The notes beneath the pieces were generated by a model. That model had not been told where the DNA came from and did not search any database. It was given only the letters and a program-made list of their open reading frames with translations. A stretch of DNA of 64,000 nt from Isoetes taiwanensis. Taxonomy: Eukaryota; Streptophyta; Lycopodiopsida; Isoetales; Isoetaceae. A program made the position numbers and the translations under genes. This document shows positions 1 to 11,201 of the stretch, piece by piece. The stretch lies in NCBI GenBank assembly GCA_021234155.1, contig JAJEKV010000002.1, positions 36,121,107 through 36,185,106 on the forward strand, given 5' to 3'. Within the stretch, counting starts at the first letter, position 1. Every line of letters starts with the position of its first letter.

Positions 1-1920
1 AGTAGCTATCTCAATGATGAGGGATATATAAGATTTATTTGATGTTCATACTTTGATTGGCTATACAAAGCACAAGGCTTATTTATGATATGGCTAGAAG
101 CTTACTGAAAACATCAATCAAACATATTATTATGCCATACCTTCATTCTAAAGAATGTCAATACTTTGGTGTTATTGGTCTACCATTTACTTATTAAAGG
201 TTTCTATTTATTGCGAGGTGAAGCACTTTCCTAGGGCAGCTTCATGTTTACCATGTGCCAAATTACTCCATGATCAATTGAGCCAGATACACCGCCACCA
301 AGAACCAGAATGCAGAAGGCGTGCCACTTTCAGCCTGCACTGTACAAATGTTTCAGACTGTTGCCATGAGCCTCTAAACCTCCCTCTCCTGGCACACAGG
401 TTTGGCCTACATCTCTACTTCCCAGGATTGTTTGCCCCGCACATGTATCTGGAATTGCAGAATTCTTATGATCTTGCTGTGCATTGCGAATGGGTGCAGT
501 GGGTTCCTCCTCCCATTTAATAATCATCAATACTCTATTAAATCAAGTTTTATGTAGTTAATTTGCTGTGAATCAAATATTAGTATACCATACTTAATTG
601 GCAAGTAGTATAGTAGAACAATCATCATCTGACTATTTATCAGCGTCAGCTTTCTTATTATTTTCGAGCTCCAGAGTTAATAAGAAGTAACTGTATCATG
701 TAGCAAAACATACACAGGTACGCAATAGGATTAGGTGTTTTCGCCCAAAACCATTCGCTATATTATCATGATGCTTACGTTGAACGTAGTCAAGTTGAAA
801 CAAGACCTCTGCTATGTTTTGTGGATTTTAGATTTCGCCTTTGATATAATGGCTTAGCTTTGGCAAGAGCCAGGTGTGTTACTTGGGGTCTTTAAATAAG
901 ACTATACAAAATGTTTTGTCACCCATGAAAGGGTCTCGCTTGTTTCATGGCATTGAGTACCCGAACAAATCATCAGCAATATTGGAGGCACGCCGGCTGT
1001 CCCCCATCTCACAATTGTCATTTTGCAGGTCGATCATCGGAAGAATGGTTTTGATCTATACAGGCCCACATTTTAGTACATTTATCATCCAGAGCAACTT
1101 AATGGAGCGCCTAAGCTGACATTTTCGCTGGCGTGGCGGCCATATCGCCTTTGTATGCAATGATTTACGTTTTCGGTAGCTTTTGTGAATAGAACGATGT
1201 TAATTCCAAAAGACCAAGCTCTGGTAGTTCATATCCCTTCTCTCACAGATACTGTCAACTTCGGTACCATGAAGCGCAAGCGGTGTACAGATACATGTTA
1301 TCTGGTGTGTAGAGTTCCTGGCAAGATATCTCTTTAACGGCAGAATATCAGCATGTGACTCATTGGTCAAGAGCACTCCATGCAATGCAAACAATTGTTT
1401 TAAGCAGATTCATGATTTAACCTCAAAAAGCCCACCTGCCTTTGAGCCTCTGCACCCATCTTATTCTATTATGGTTTAGAGGAGGCCTCCCATGCACCTG
1501 CTTCCTCCTGTACCATGTGAATTTGAGATATGGAGGCCAAATGATGCCTGGGCACCAAACCACTTTGGATGTAGAATGGGGAAGGAAACATGCACAAAAC
1601 CCCGTGATTCAGCCTGGTAAATGGTTGCTCTGATTTGGGTGATGTAAGTCCATGTAAATTTGATCTAAAATTGTTCTTTTCCTATTTGAAGATCAAATAT
1701 TACATGTCAAATGCAACAATTACAGGATTTGAGGGTTACTGAGAATTGTTTTGAAGAAATAATTTGAAATTGGAAATATTAGTACCATTTGTATAATAAA
1801 TTGCTCTGCCAGCTCCAAAGATTTTCTATGTAATTTATTTTATTCATATGTTGATTTAAATCTTAGCCAAATCATATTTTAAACAGCAGTCTCAGAAAAT
1901 ACCTGGATGCATATGGTATG
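1..1920. repeat. Long diverged direct repeat, copy A
   Basis: This block matches 3465-5465 in the same order and orientation. Shared stretches include the opening segment with gagggatatataag, the run aaacatattattatgcc (near 122 and 3583), the segment near 1065-1110 versus 4607-4650, and the run near 1365-1480 versus 4910-5040 with caaaacaattgttttt-like sequence. The copies differ by many short insertions and deletions as well as substitutions. It starts at or before the window edge. No convincing protein is encoded. It could be one of two old LTRs or a tandem segmental duplication; the boundaries do not decide. Confidence 0.6.
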
Positions 1921-1959
1921 ATAAAGTGGGTAATGTCAACTGGAATCCATGCATACCAA

Positions 1960-2000
1960 NNNNNNNNNNNNNNNNNNNNNNNNNNNNNNNNNNNNNNNNN
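1960..2000. other. Assembly gap (41 n)
   Basis: A run of 41 n's. Sequence on either side does not continue a recognisable gene. Its position between two similar ~2-kb copies suggests the assembler had trouble with this repeat. Confidence 0.99.
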
Positions 2001-3464
2001 ATCAACGTTACTTCGTTCAGTTACACATTATGGTGGAAGCTTGGGTGAGGAATGCAAACTGCCTAAGAAAGTCGAGAGGAGGCTTTTCTGGAGGGTGAAA
2101 TATACATCTATTTTGGCAATATCGAGTGAGATGGAGTTGCGGTATTCCCCAACCATGAAACTGAAACTCAAAAGGTTGGGATCTTAGAACACAGGAATGA
2201 ACAAACACACGGAGCTATAATCGGGGTGGCTTACCCAGGTCCAGGTATCGGCATGATTCAGACCCTTAGTAATCCCAATCTGGGTTTTGCCCGTAGGTGG
2301 AGCTTCATCCGGTGTTCCATGTCTTTATTGGAACTTCTCTAGAATCGCACCAGATGAGCACACCTCCTCCACTACGGTGAAAGGCCGATGATTATGAAGG
2401 CGGTTCGAGAGATTACGGACTTAAGTATCTTCGTCCAAATTCCTTGTGCAGTGGGATGAAAGAATGCTCACTAAAGAAATTGATAGAACGGGAGCTTGTA
2501 AGAGAATCACTGGCCTTTACGATAAAGGTACCAGAATTCCATAGGCGTTGCGGGATGACTAAAGGTTGAGGCACTCATGTCTAGTTCAGGGTCATCTAAG
2601 CCATCATTAGGAGGATTTTTTCCAAGTATAGAAAGAAACAAAAGAAAAACAAGAAAAATGCTTGAAAAATCTCATGAAATGGCGGAGGAAATCTCATGAA
2701 TGCGTGAAAAGTCTAACATGAACAGAATCAAGGAAGTCTACCTGATGGCTCGAGAGAATAGCGGGAACAGATAGATGCCTGAAAGTTCCTGGCGGCATTG
2801 GACCCGGGAATGCTTTGCAGCGAGGAAGAAGGTGCTGCTTATATATCTGAAGTAGCGGTGGGGATCGGCAAATGGACGAGAATTACATACTAAGTGTCGC
2901 ATGCATCTTGGGTTACGCTAGAACCTCACGGACCTCTTACATATGAGAAAAATGAAATGTCTTAAATAGCTTATTGGTAGCGCGCAGCAAGGTGTGATTT
3001 GCAACTAGAAGGTTGAAAGTTTGTTAAATGCTTGTCAATTACCCTTTTGCATCCATGTGGCGATTATCTTTTTGTACATGCAATTATATTACGTGGTACG
3101 AATATCCATATGGTGAACAACATATACGTTTTTATGTTCTCTTAATCCTCTTATGACTCGCGTCAAGTCAATACAATCTAGTCATTTGTGCAAGGTACCT
3201 TACAAAAACACATTAACCCGATGCTTATCTAAACATCCATTTACTAGTTTAGCTTCATCAAGTACTTCCATTGAATTCCTGTACATGGGTATCACCTTGA
3301 AATTCAAATTAAAGGTTAAAACAAATATCTAACTATCTTTACCACGAGCTTTCTGAAAACTTGATTAAGCATGATCTTGTTGAGTCGATGTGCATATTTG
3401 ATATTGTGATGTGGCTGCACATTACTAGGTCAAAATCAAATTCTTCAAGATTTGTACAATTTAA
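2001..3464. other. Non-coding spacer between the two direct repeats
   Basis: No recognisable gene, RNA or transposon protein. It contains short open frames without family resemblance. If the flanking copies are LTRs, this would be the reduced internal region, but I see no primer-binding site or pol motif to support that. Confidence 0.4.
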
Positions 3465-5465
3465 AGTAGCTATCTCACGATGTGAGGGATATATAAGACG
3501 ATGATGTTCATATACTTGATTTAAGGTTGTTAATGTGGCTTTCATTACATATGTTGTAAGCTTACTTTGAAAACACTGAATCAAACATATTATTATGCCA
3601 TACCTTCTATCTATGAAAGAATGGGTAATGTCAATAGCCTTGTGTTATTGGCTCAGTTACTTTACTTATTAATAGTGCCACTTTATTTATTCTTGAGAGG
3701 GTAAAGGACCTTCTACAGTGAGTCATGTTGCAGGTCATGCAATGGCGGAACTCCATGATCATTGACAGGCCGTGTAGTAGCGTAAAAGAATTATAAGAAT
3801 GCAAGGCACACGCACAACGGCGAGGCATGGGAAACGAAATGTTTGATATTTTGCGAGCTCTCAAACCTTTGGCGCGTATTATATCGACCACATCCTCCTC
3901 TTGGACTTATGGGATTGGGGATTGGTCGAAGAAGGTCTGCGACATGTATCCAACGGCAAATCTCATGATCTTCAAGGTACCAGCGAGAATTGCTTAATGG
4001 GGAAGGGGGAAGAGGTCTGCTATTGGCTCAAAATCATCACTACTGTAAATCAAGCTTTACAAGAAGGATTGCAGAAGCTTGGGCTATTAGTAGTAGGGTG
4101 GCACTAATTCATAAGATGGTGATAGAATGACCATTAGAATTGTCGCATGATCATGTTGAGTTTCACATATTTTTCAAAATACGCCCGATTATTACTAAAA
4201 CAAGCTGGCATCTGTGGGCAGCATCTTGCTTGGTGTATACGTCTTTGGCGTAGAGATGACCGGGGTTTTAGATCCAAACCATTCTACAGCCGAGCCATAT
4301 TTTTGCGCCTTATTGAGCGTGGTCGAGCTTGACAGGGCCTCTATATATGGCAGTTTACCTTACGCCTTTGATGATATAACACCATCACGAGCTTCTTTGG
4401 CGATGTTGCAAGCGCGGGGTTCCACAAGACCACAAAATGCAGGTTTGTCGGCTCTATGAAGGTAGCAGCTAAAGGTTTAAAGCATTGAGTGCCCAAATCA
4501 CCCCAGCAATAAACTGAATTCGTCGAAGTTTTGCCTCCATCTCTACACTCATTGGCTTGTATATTTGATCGAGGTGGAAGAATGAGCGATCACTATAATT
4601 GGCGGAGACCCACATTTAGCACATTATATCATGAGCAACTTGCGTATGTTGATGACATTTTATATGGCACATATGGCTCTTGTATGCAACAACATTTACA
4701 TGCTTTATGCGGTTTTGTGAGAATATAGGCACGCATGTTATCAATTAAAGCTCTTGGTAGTTTACGAAATAGCTACACCATTTCAACTTTACACTATGAT
4801 AGCCATGAAGTTCTGCGGTTGGCAGGTAGCCATTAAGTGTATCTTGGTGTAGAGTTACGTAAAAGACATGCTTTAAAACGGTGCATTATCAAGCATGTAT
4901 TTGGCGAGGTGAAGAGCACTCTATGCGATACCAAAACAATTGTTTTTTGAGAGATTCATGATTGGTCTGAAAGCCACTTACGTTTTGGGCCGGTAAATCT
5001 ATTCTATTCTATTTGGTTTTAGAGAACTTTGCATACATGGTTCTCTCGACTCATGTTGTGAATTTAGCATATGGAGTACAAATTAATGTTTGGGCACTAA
5101 ACTACACTATTTGATGGAATGTATGGGAAGGAAAACATGCTGCCAAAACTCCTGCATTCAGTTTGCAAATGGGCGGCTTGATTGTAAGATGTAAGTCTGA
5201 TGCAATTCTAGATCTGCAAAATGTTCTTTCCTTATTGACATCAAATTGTCATATGTCAAATGCAGGCAACAATAGATGATTTGAGAGGGCTACTTATAAA
5301 TTTGTTTTGTTAAAATAATTTTAGCTTGAAATATTAGTACTATTTGTAGTGTTGGCCAATTGAACCTAGATTTCCAGGCTGTTGTTTATTTTACTGTTAA
5401 AAGATTTAGCCAAATTTAGCCAACCATATTTTAAACAAGAAATTTGTAAAATACTGTGATGGCGA
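3465..5465. repeat. Long diverged direct repeat, copy B
   Basis: Second copy of the ~1.9-2.0 kb unit at 1-1920, same orientation, offset about 3.46 kb. Similarity begins at the agtagctatctca segment near 3466 and fades after the run near 5430-5460 (catattttaaacaagaa versus catattttaaacagcag near 1875). No protein family is recognisable in any frame. Confidence 0.6.
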
Positions 5466-6723
5466 TGGCAAGGATAGTTGATGGTGAGTGCTTAAATATA
5501 TTGGACCTCAAGTGTCCCACCAAATCATATTTTTGCGGGAGAATGTAGAACCTCTAACAATATATTCTCTCTTCCATTTCTTGCATGTCTATTCCTTCTT
5601 TTCTCTTCTATCCAAGGCAATGAAGCACAAGGTCCTGTTTTATGCTTTTGTACATTTTTAACGTTCTAGCCAAGGCAGTGAAGGACAAGGCCCAGATCTA
5701 TGCTTTTGTACAATTTAATGTTTCAAATGTATTTTGGAATCCTTCTTTATTCTTAGGTTAGTTATCAGCACTTCCTATCTACATGTCTACAAGAATTGTA
5801 CCTGCTACTCGTCATTTGATGCACTCATTGCAACACCATCATAAGGTCAATGTAAGCCATCATAAGGTTATGATGTAAGCAAATACTTAACGAGCCCTTA
5901 AGAGTATTTATCACATTGACACACATTCCACTTGTGAGCTTGCATGTGTGTGGAACAATCACTTTTGTAGCGAAACAAAACCAGTCTAGTTGGTGAGAGA
6001 ATGCATATGTTGCACTAAATAAGATGCAAAAGCATTGTCTCTATTGACCCCATGCCTGTTAATTATATGTTGAACAATTGCTTGAAAGTGCAAGATGCAA
6101 AATGATTATTTCAATTGACCTCAAGCTTGTTAAGTTTATGTTGATCAATTGCTTGAGAATATGTGGAGACATATACGTTTAACAAGGTAAATGCTACATC
6201 GTCCAATCTTGTTGCACTGGTATATGTTTTGGTATAGATGGTAGGCTATATGTTTTCGGAAATCCTATCTTGTGATTATAATATATTCCTTTCAAAATGG
6301 ATAAAATTTCAAACTTTGGTGGTTATAAATTTGTTTGACAATTCTACTAGTGTAGCTTTGTAAATCTTTTATTTCCTACTAAAACAACAAGATACCTATG
6401 AAAAGAACTTAAGATATTTTGCGGGTTATTTTACCCTCCGTTAAGCTGCAATTTGTTCTTGCATCTACGAATCAAACTACTCCAGGTGCCAATATTACCA
6501 TTCACAATCAATGCCAATAGCACAAAGCAACTACACATTGCCTTGGGCAATCGGTAATGCTTTGGCACCTTATTTCTATCTATCTACATTAGCAATATTT
6601 TGATAATTTTCCTTTTGTTTTTGGATAATAATTTCCATTTAAACAACAAAAAGTGCCTTTTTCCTTTCGAAAATTGTCCCAGAGTTACCCACCCGAACAA
6701 GACGTTCCGCACACTAGAGGACG
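5466..6723. other. Intergenic DNA upstream of the DDI1-like gene
   Basis: No gene seen. It contains a local imperfect duplication of ~55 bp (around 5615-5660 and 5670-5720; shared ggcaatgaagcacaagg-like and tatgcttttgtaca segments). The last few hundred bases should hold the promoter and 5' UTR of the gene starting at 6724, but no motif is clear enough to annotate. Confidence 0.4.
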
Positions 6724-9700
6724 ATGAAGATCACTATCATGACAACGGACGAGCAAATCATCTCTGTAGATGTAGATCCAGATGAACTGGTTAGTTTTTC
6801 ACTTTCCCGACCTTACTAAAATGCACCTTCTTAAGCATGTATCTGCATACGGTAGATGCAAGCTTGGAGTGCCTAATGCAGAAAGACATTCAGGCTTGCT
6901 AATATCAGGATTGCACATGGAGTTTTCATGATAAGAATGTAAAAAGTTAAGTCTCAGACTATGTTAAAAAGCCAGTTCACCTCTTCAACTAATTTAAGCA
7001 CAGGCAACAACAATTATTTGGGAGGTTTTTCTTTAAATAAAATGTGTTGTCGTTTTTTGACCCTTGTTCCCTTTTTGTTATGTAGATCGAGAATGTCAAG
7101 GCTCTGCTTGAAGTTGAGGTAAATGTTGGCCATTTTACCTAGAGGAATTCTCAATGTTTCCACCATGTATTATCTGAATCAGGTCAAATTTACGCTTTGT
7201 ACATCTTTCCAGTGTTTCCACCATGTGTTTAGTGTCCATGCGAAGTGATGCCTAACCTGTGTGGTCGAAAGTTATCTTCTTTGCTTCTATACTGAGCTTG
7301 GCATAATTTCTGCGGTTAAGCACTACAACTCCACATGTCTCTCATTCCATGTCTTCTCACAGCTGAAGCTTAAGCATCCTTTTTTGTTCACACACGCACA
7401 AGCCTGTGTTATCACAAACCAAAGTCTCAAAAATATTGCATCACGAATAATGTCTTAACTTCATTTATGTTTTAAAGACTCAGATCCCACTACACCAACA
7501 GCAACTACTATATCATGGGAAGGAAATCAAGAACAATCAGAAGTTGAATGGTTTGGGTATCACAGAAGGGGACTTGCTTATGCTGGTTTCATCATCTTCC
7601 AAGTAAGAGTTTTCTTTGATATATGAAGTTAAATTGGTAAATCAACACGAATTTTAGAGTAAGTCAGAAGTAGCAAAGATAGTCCTTGAGTAAATTGCTT
7701 AAAATATGGTTCAAACTTTTTCCTTTTTGACAAATATAAAACATATGAAACTTAGAAGTTCTATCCTATTGTCCAAGGTTCTTTTATCTTCATGGTTGTA
7801 GAAGTTGCTGGTTGAACCATATATATAGTCCTCTTTTGAGTTGGCTGGGATAGGAAATTAGCAGGCAGCTAAATGCATACTATGTTGGCTGAATTCTGAC
7901 CCAAGATGGTGCCTTGGCCTTGGTTCTTTTTAAATCCAACATGCAGTTTAAATTCATCACCAAGGTGCTCACTACCTATTGACAAGCTTGTCCAAACAGA
8001 AGATATTATATGCCATGTTTCTATTATGCGTTATTAAACTGAAGGCTGAATTTGAATATCCCAGGTTTTGGGTATCTCATGCTTTAACCAAATGCAGGTC
8101 AGGGGCCTCCACTAATGAGCTAGCAATGAATGCAGATGGTTCCGCTGTCAATCCTCATGCTGTTATGAGGCAGTTAAAAGGTGACCCAAGTGTTATGAGC
8201 AACTTACTTCAGGTACTATATTATCCTTACACCAAGTTAAATGAGATAAATTCAACAAAAGATATGATTTAATTACCAAAAGAATGATTCTGTCTCTGGA
8301 TCATGGATTTAGGATTGGTCCTTGTGAACCATGGTATAATAAGCTTGAGTATGCTGGTTGGTCCTTGTGAACCATGGTATAATAAGCTTCCTATGGGACT
8401 TGATTTTAGGCAGAGGCAAGGACCTTGCAAGCACGTTGAAAAAGCAGAAGGCATGTAGCCCCGAAACATTGAGATGGCTCATGTTTTGTGTGAGCGTGGC
8501 AGAGATAGAGAAATAAATAAAGTTCATAAAGCTCTATCTTTGTATTTCCTGATGGAAAATAAGAAAGTAAGAATCTAATGCTGAAATTCTTGAAAAGTGA
8601 GAAGCATGATCCAGAGACAGAATCACCTTATGATGCACGTTATGACTTAACAGGTTTCTTGACGAGTAGCCAGTGTGTCACGCCAACTTAGTAAATAGAA
8701 ACGCATTCCATACATGCTAGTTCTCACCTAATGATTGTAACCTTGCTTTTTGCAGACTAATTCAGATCTTGCTCATGCGATTAATGGAGGGAACATAGAG
8801 TCTTTCCAAGATCTCCTTCGGCAGCAACATCGTCACCGGTTAGAGCTTCAGCGCCGTCAACAGGAGGAAATTGTAATTACATAGTTTAGGGGATCAGATT
8901 GTTATGCTAGTTGGAGCTTGGCCACATGCGCATGAATAATACATTCATTAATTTGAACAGGCTTTAATGAATGCCGACCCGTTCGATATAGATGCTCAAA
9001 AGAGAATTGAGGAAGCTATCAAACAGGTACACCAAATATTTTCCCAGTTTCTTGACAGCTAAAAGTATAATTCCTGTTGCCTTTAATTGCATCCTGCATA
9101 CAGTAGCTTTATAGAGTAGTCCCTCAAATTTCAAGCATCAGGGAGGATGGATACAGTTCTCAAAGTTTTGCTCTTTTATCCAGTATGATTAGGGACAAAA
9201 TACTACTAATGTCAAAAGATAACAAAAGAGACATTATACAAATTGAATTCTTTGTATATCAGATATTTATTCTTAATGATGGTTGAATTTAACTTGCCAT
9301 GCAGAAAAACATAGATGAGAATTGGGAAGCAGCAATCGAACATAATCCTGAAGCATTTGCTCGTGTTGTAATGTTATTATACCTCCATTTCATATACATA
9401 TAAGTGATTGGTTTGATTCATTTGCTCTGATTATGGAACTTCGATTTTCAGATTATGCTTCTCTGAATATGGAAGTGAAGCGGAGTTCCTTCAAAGGTAA
9501 ACTTTGTTGGTTTGATGCAGTACTCGTACAGTCTGATGTAAAATATGATTTTTGTCTACCTTCGAGTTTGTGGACAGTGGGGCACAGACAGCGATTATTT
9601 CAAAATCCTGTGCTGGCTGTGGGTAAACTACATTTTCATCTTTAACTTTATGTTGCAGTTTATATACTACTGTCAAATGCTATAGATTTCAATGTTGTAA

Positions 9701-11201
9701 AATATTAGCAGAACTGTAGCCGCTTTCGTGTCTTACCTACTTTTAATCTTTTGTGCACAAGTGTGTAAGTCTCTGAGCACAAATGCGGTTAAAGCATTAT
9801 TATGGAATACAATTCTTCAAGTACCATTTAGATAGTGTCACATCCTTGGGATATTATACTTAGTTGATGATGTGAAATGTATTGATATGTGTTGTAAGCT
9901 TTGTTTTACTGTTTGAGCTTTTAAGGCTTCACTGAATAAAAGTATGTAGGGTATTGCCAAGGTGTTGGACAAGCTCAGATTGGTCAGAATACATGTAGCT
10001 CCCCTCAAGGTAGTGCAACTTAGCAGTATGGTTAGATGAATTTGAACCCAGTTATTTATAGGTTCTAAATTTGTGTACTGAATTGGCAAGAACTATTACC
10101 AGTGTACTGCAATTTAGACCAGCGCTAGATTTTGAGTTCATTTTTTGGGCTTGATATGCTACGAAACATCAAGTAAATATGTCACCATGCACAGCCTTTT
10201 CTTCTCTTATTAAGTAGCGCCACAACAGATACTAATCATTTTTCCAACCTCCAGTGTTGTATTGACTTGAAAGAGAATGTGCTCCATGTGGGTGGAGGAG
10301 AAATTGCAGTTCCTTTTCTTCAAGGTATTATGTAATCTAATTATAGATATGGACTTTGGCTACTAGTGTATTCTTGAGATAGAAACAAGGAAAGTTCCAG
10401 CAGAAACTGATATGGATATGCCTGACACTGGGGGCCAGGCTACATAATTTGTCTTGATGGTACATTTGCGTACACCACAATGACTTTATAGGCTAGTTAC
10501 TGTCACATTGAATAGCGATGGTTGGATCTATTGTGGCTTTAAATTCAATCTGGCTAGACCAAAATAGTGGTTTTGTTGTGCTGATGCAAGACAGTAATGC
10601 TGCAGCATAATGCCCCATATTCTGATGATTGATAGTTTGAAAGTTCTGGGATAGCTCAAATGCATTCTCACGATGCATGTTGAAATAACTGGATCTGATT
10701 TAAGATTCATGTCTCATGTTTGGTATAAGGATGGCAGCGATTCTGGGGAACACTTCAGAAGTTAACACCTATATAATCCAACGATCTATTGGAAAATGCA
10801 CTTGGGTCTTTTAAGCACTTGTCTAAAAGTTGAATCTAATTTAGATCCTTACCCTGCTAAGCCTTTTGTTGCAGAAACGGATCTGCCTGTACATCTACAG
10901 ATGGAGAGGGGAAATGAGCACATGGTACAGGAATCTCCTACAGCTCAATCGCCTTCTACCTCATCTGCCAGACAGGTCCATTAACTTTTGACCCAGTACT
11001 TAGATGAATAAGTTAATTATGTCTAAAGCACCATTTTATTCTTGAAATTTGACAGCCTAGAGAGGCAGAATGTGGAAGCCAAAGATATCGGGTCTCATGG
11101 GACTTAGTTTGACCGAGCTTCTGGTCGCTGGCACTCAAGTTGTTCAGCAGGAAATGCAGACCAGGCTGCAAGGTGCTTTGTTCGGAGGATGGACGAAATA
11201 G
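6724..11201 (+). CDS. DDI1: DDI1-like ubiquitin receptor / aspartic protease, multi-exon
   Basis: DDI1 proteins shuttle ubiquitinated clients to the proteasome and carry a retroviral-type aspartic protease fold. Clean exons: 6724-6789, 7086-7118, 7478-7602, 8098-8212, 8756-8872, 8961-9026, ~9303-9370, ~10255-10325 and 10875-10975, with GT-AG borders and matching phases at those checked. The ubiquitin-like domain starts MKITIMTTDEQIISVD; the helical part includes ENWEAAIEHNPEAFARV. The protease motif FVDSGAQTAIISKSC lies near 9567-9612, so the catalytic Asp is present. The conserved DLKENVLHVGGGEIAVPFLQ exon is near 10260. A C-terminal UBA-like end (ALKLFS, FGG) with a stop at 11199-11201 is readable only across frameshifts. 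The exons near 9451-9495, 9565-9620, 9950-10017 and 10115-10182 and the UBA exon (from 11056) each need small indels to read as DDI1. This may be decay of the second half or uncorrected read error. Family identity is secure; functionality is not. Confidence 0.85.
8286..8624. repeat. Small foldback/MITE candidate in a DDI1 intron
   Basis: A perfect 20-bp inverted repeat (gattctgtctctggatcatg at 8286-8305; its exact complement at 8605-8624) brackets 339 bp within the intron after the 8098-8212 exon. Inside the left half is a direct duplication of ~33 bp (ggtccttgtgaaccatgg near 8317 and 8361). No clear target-site duplication is visible. Confidence 0.45.

Noticed and set aside
1-5465. Firm call of an LTR retrotransposon
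   Set aside because: Neither TG...CA ends, PBS, polypurine tract nor pol motifs could be identified, and copy A runs off the window.
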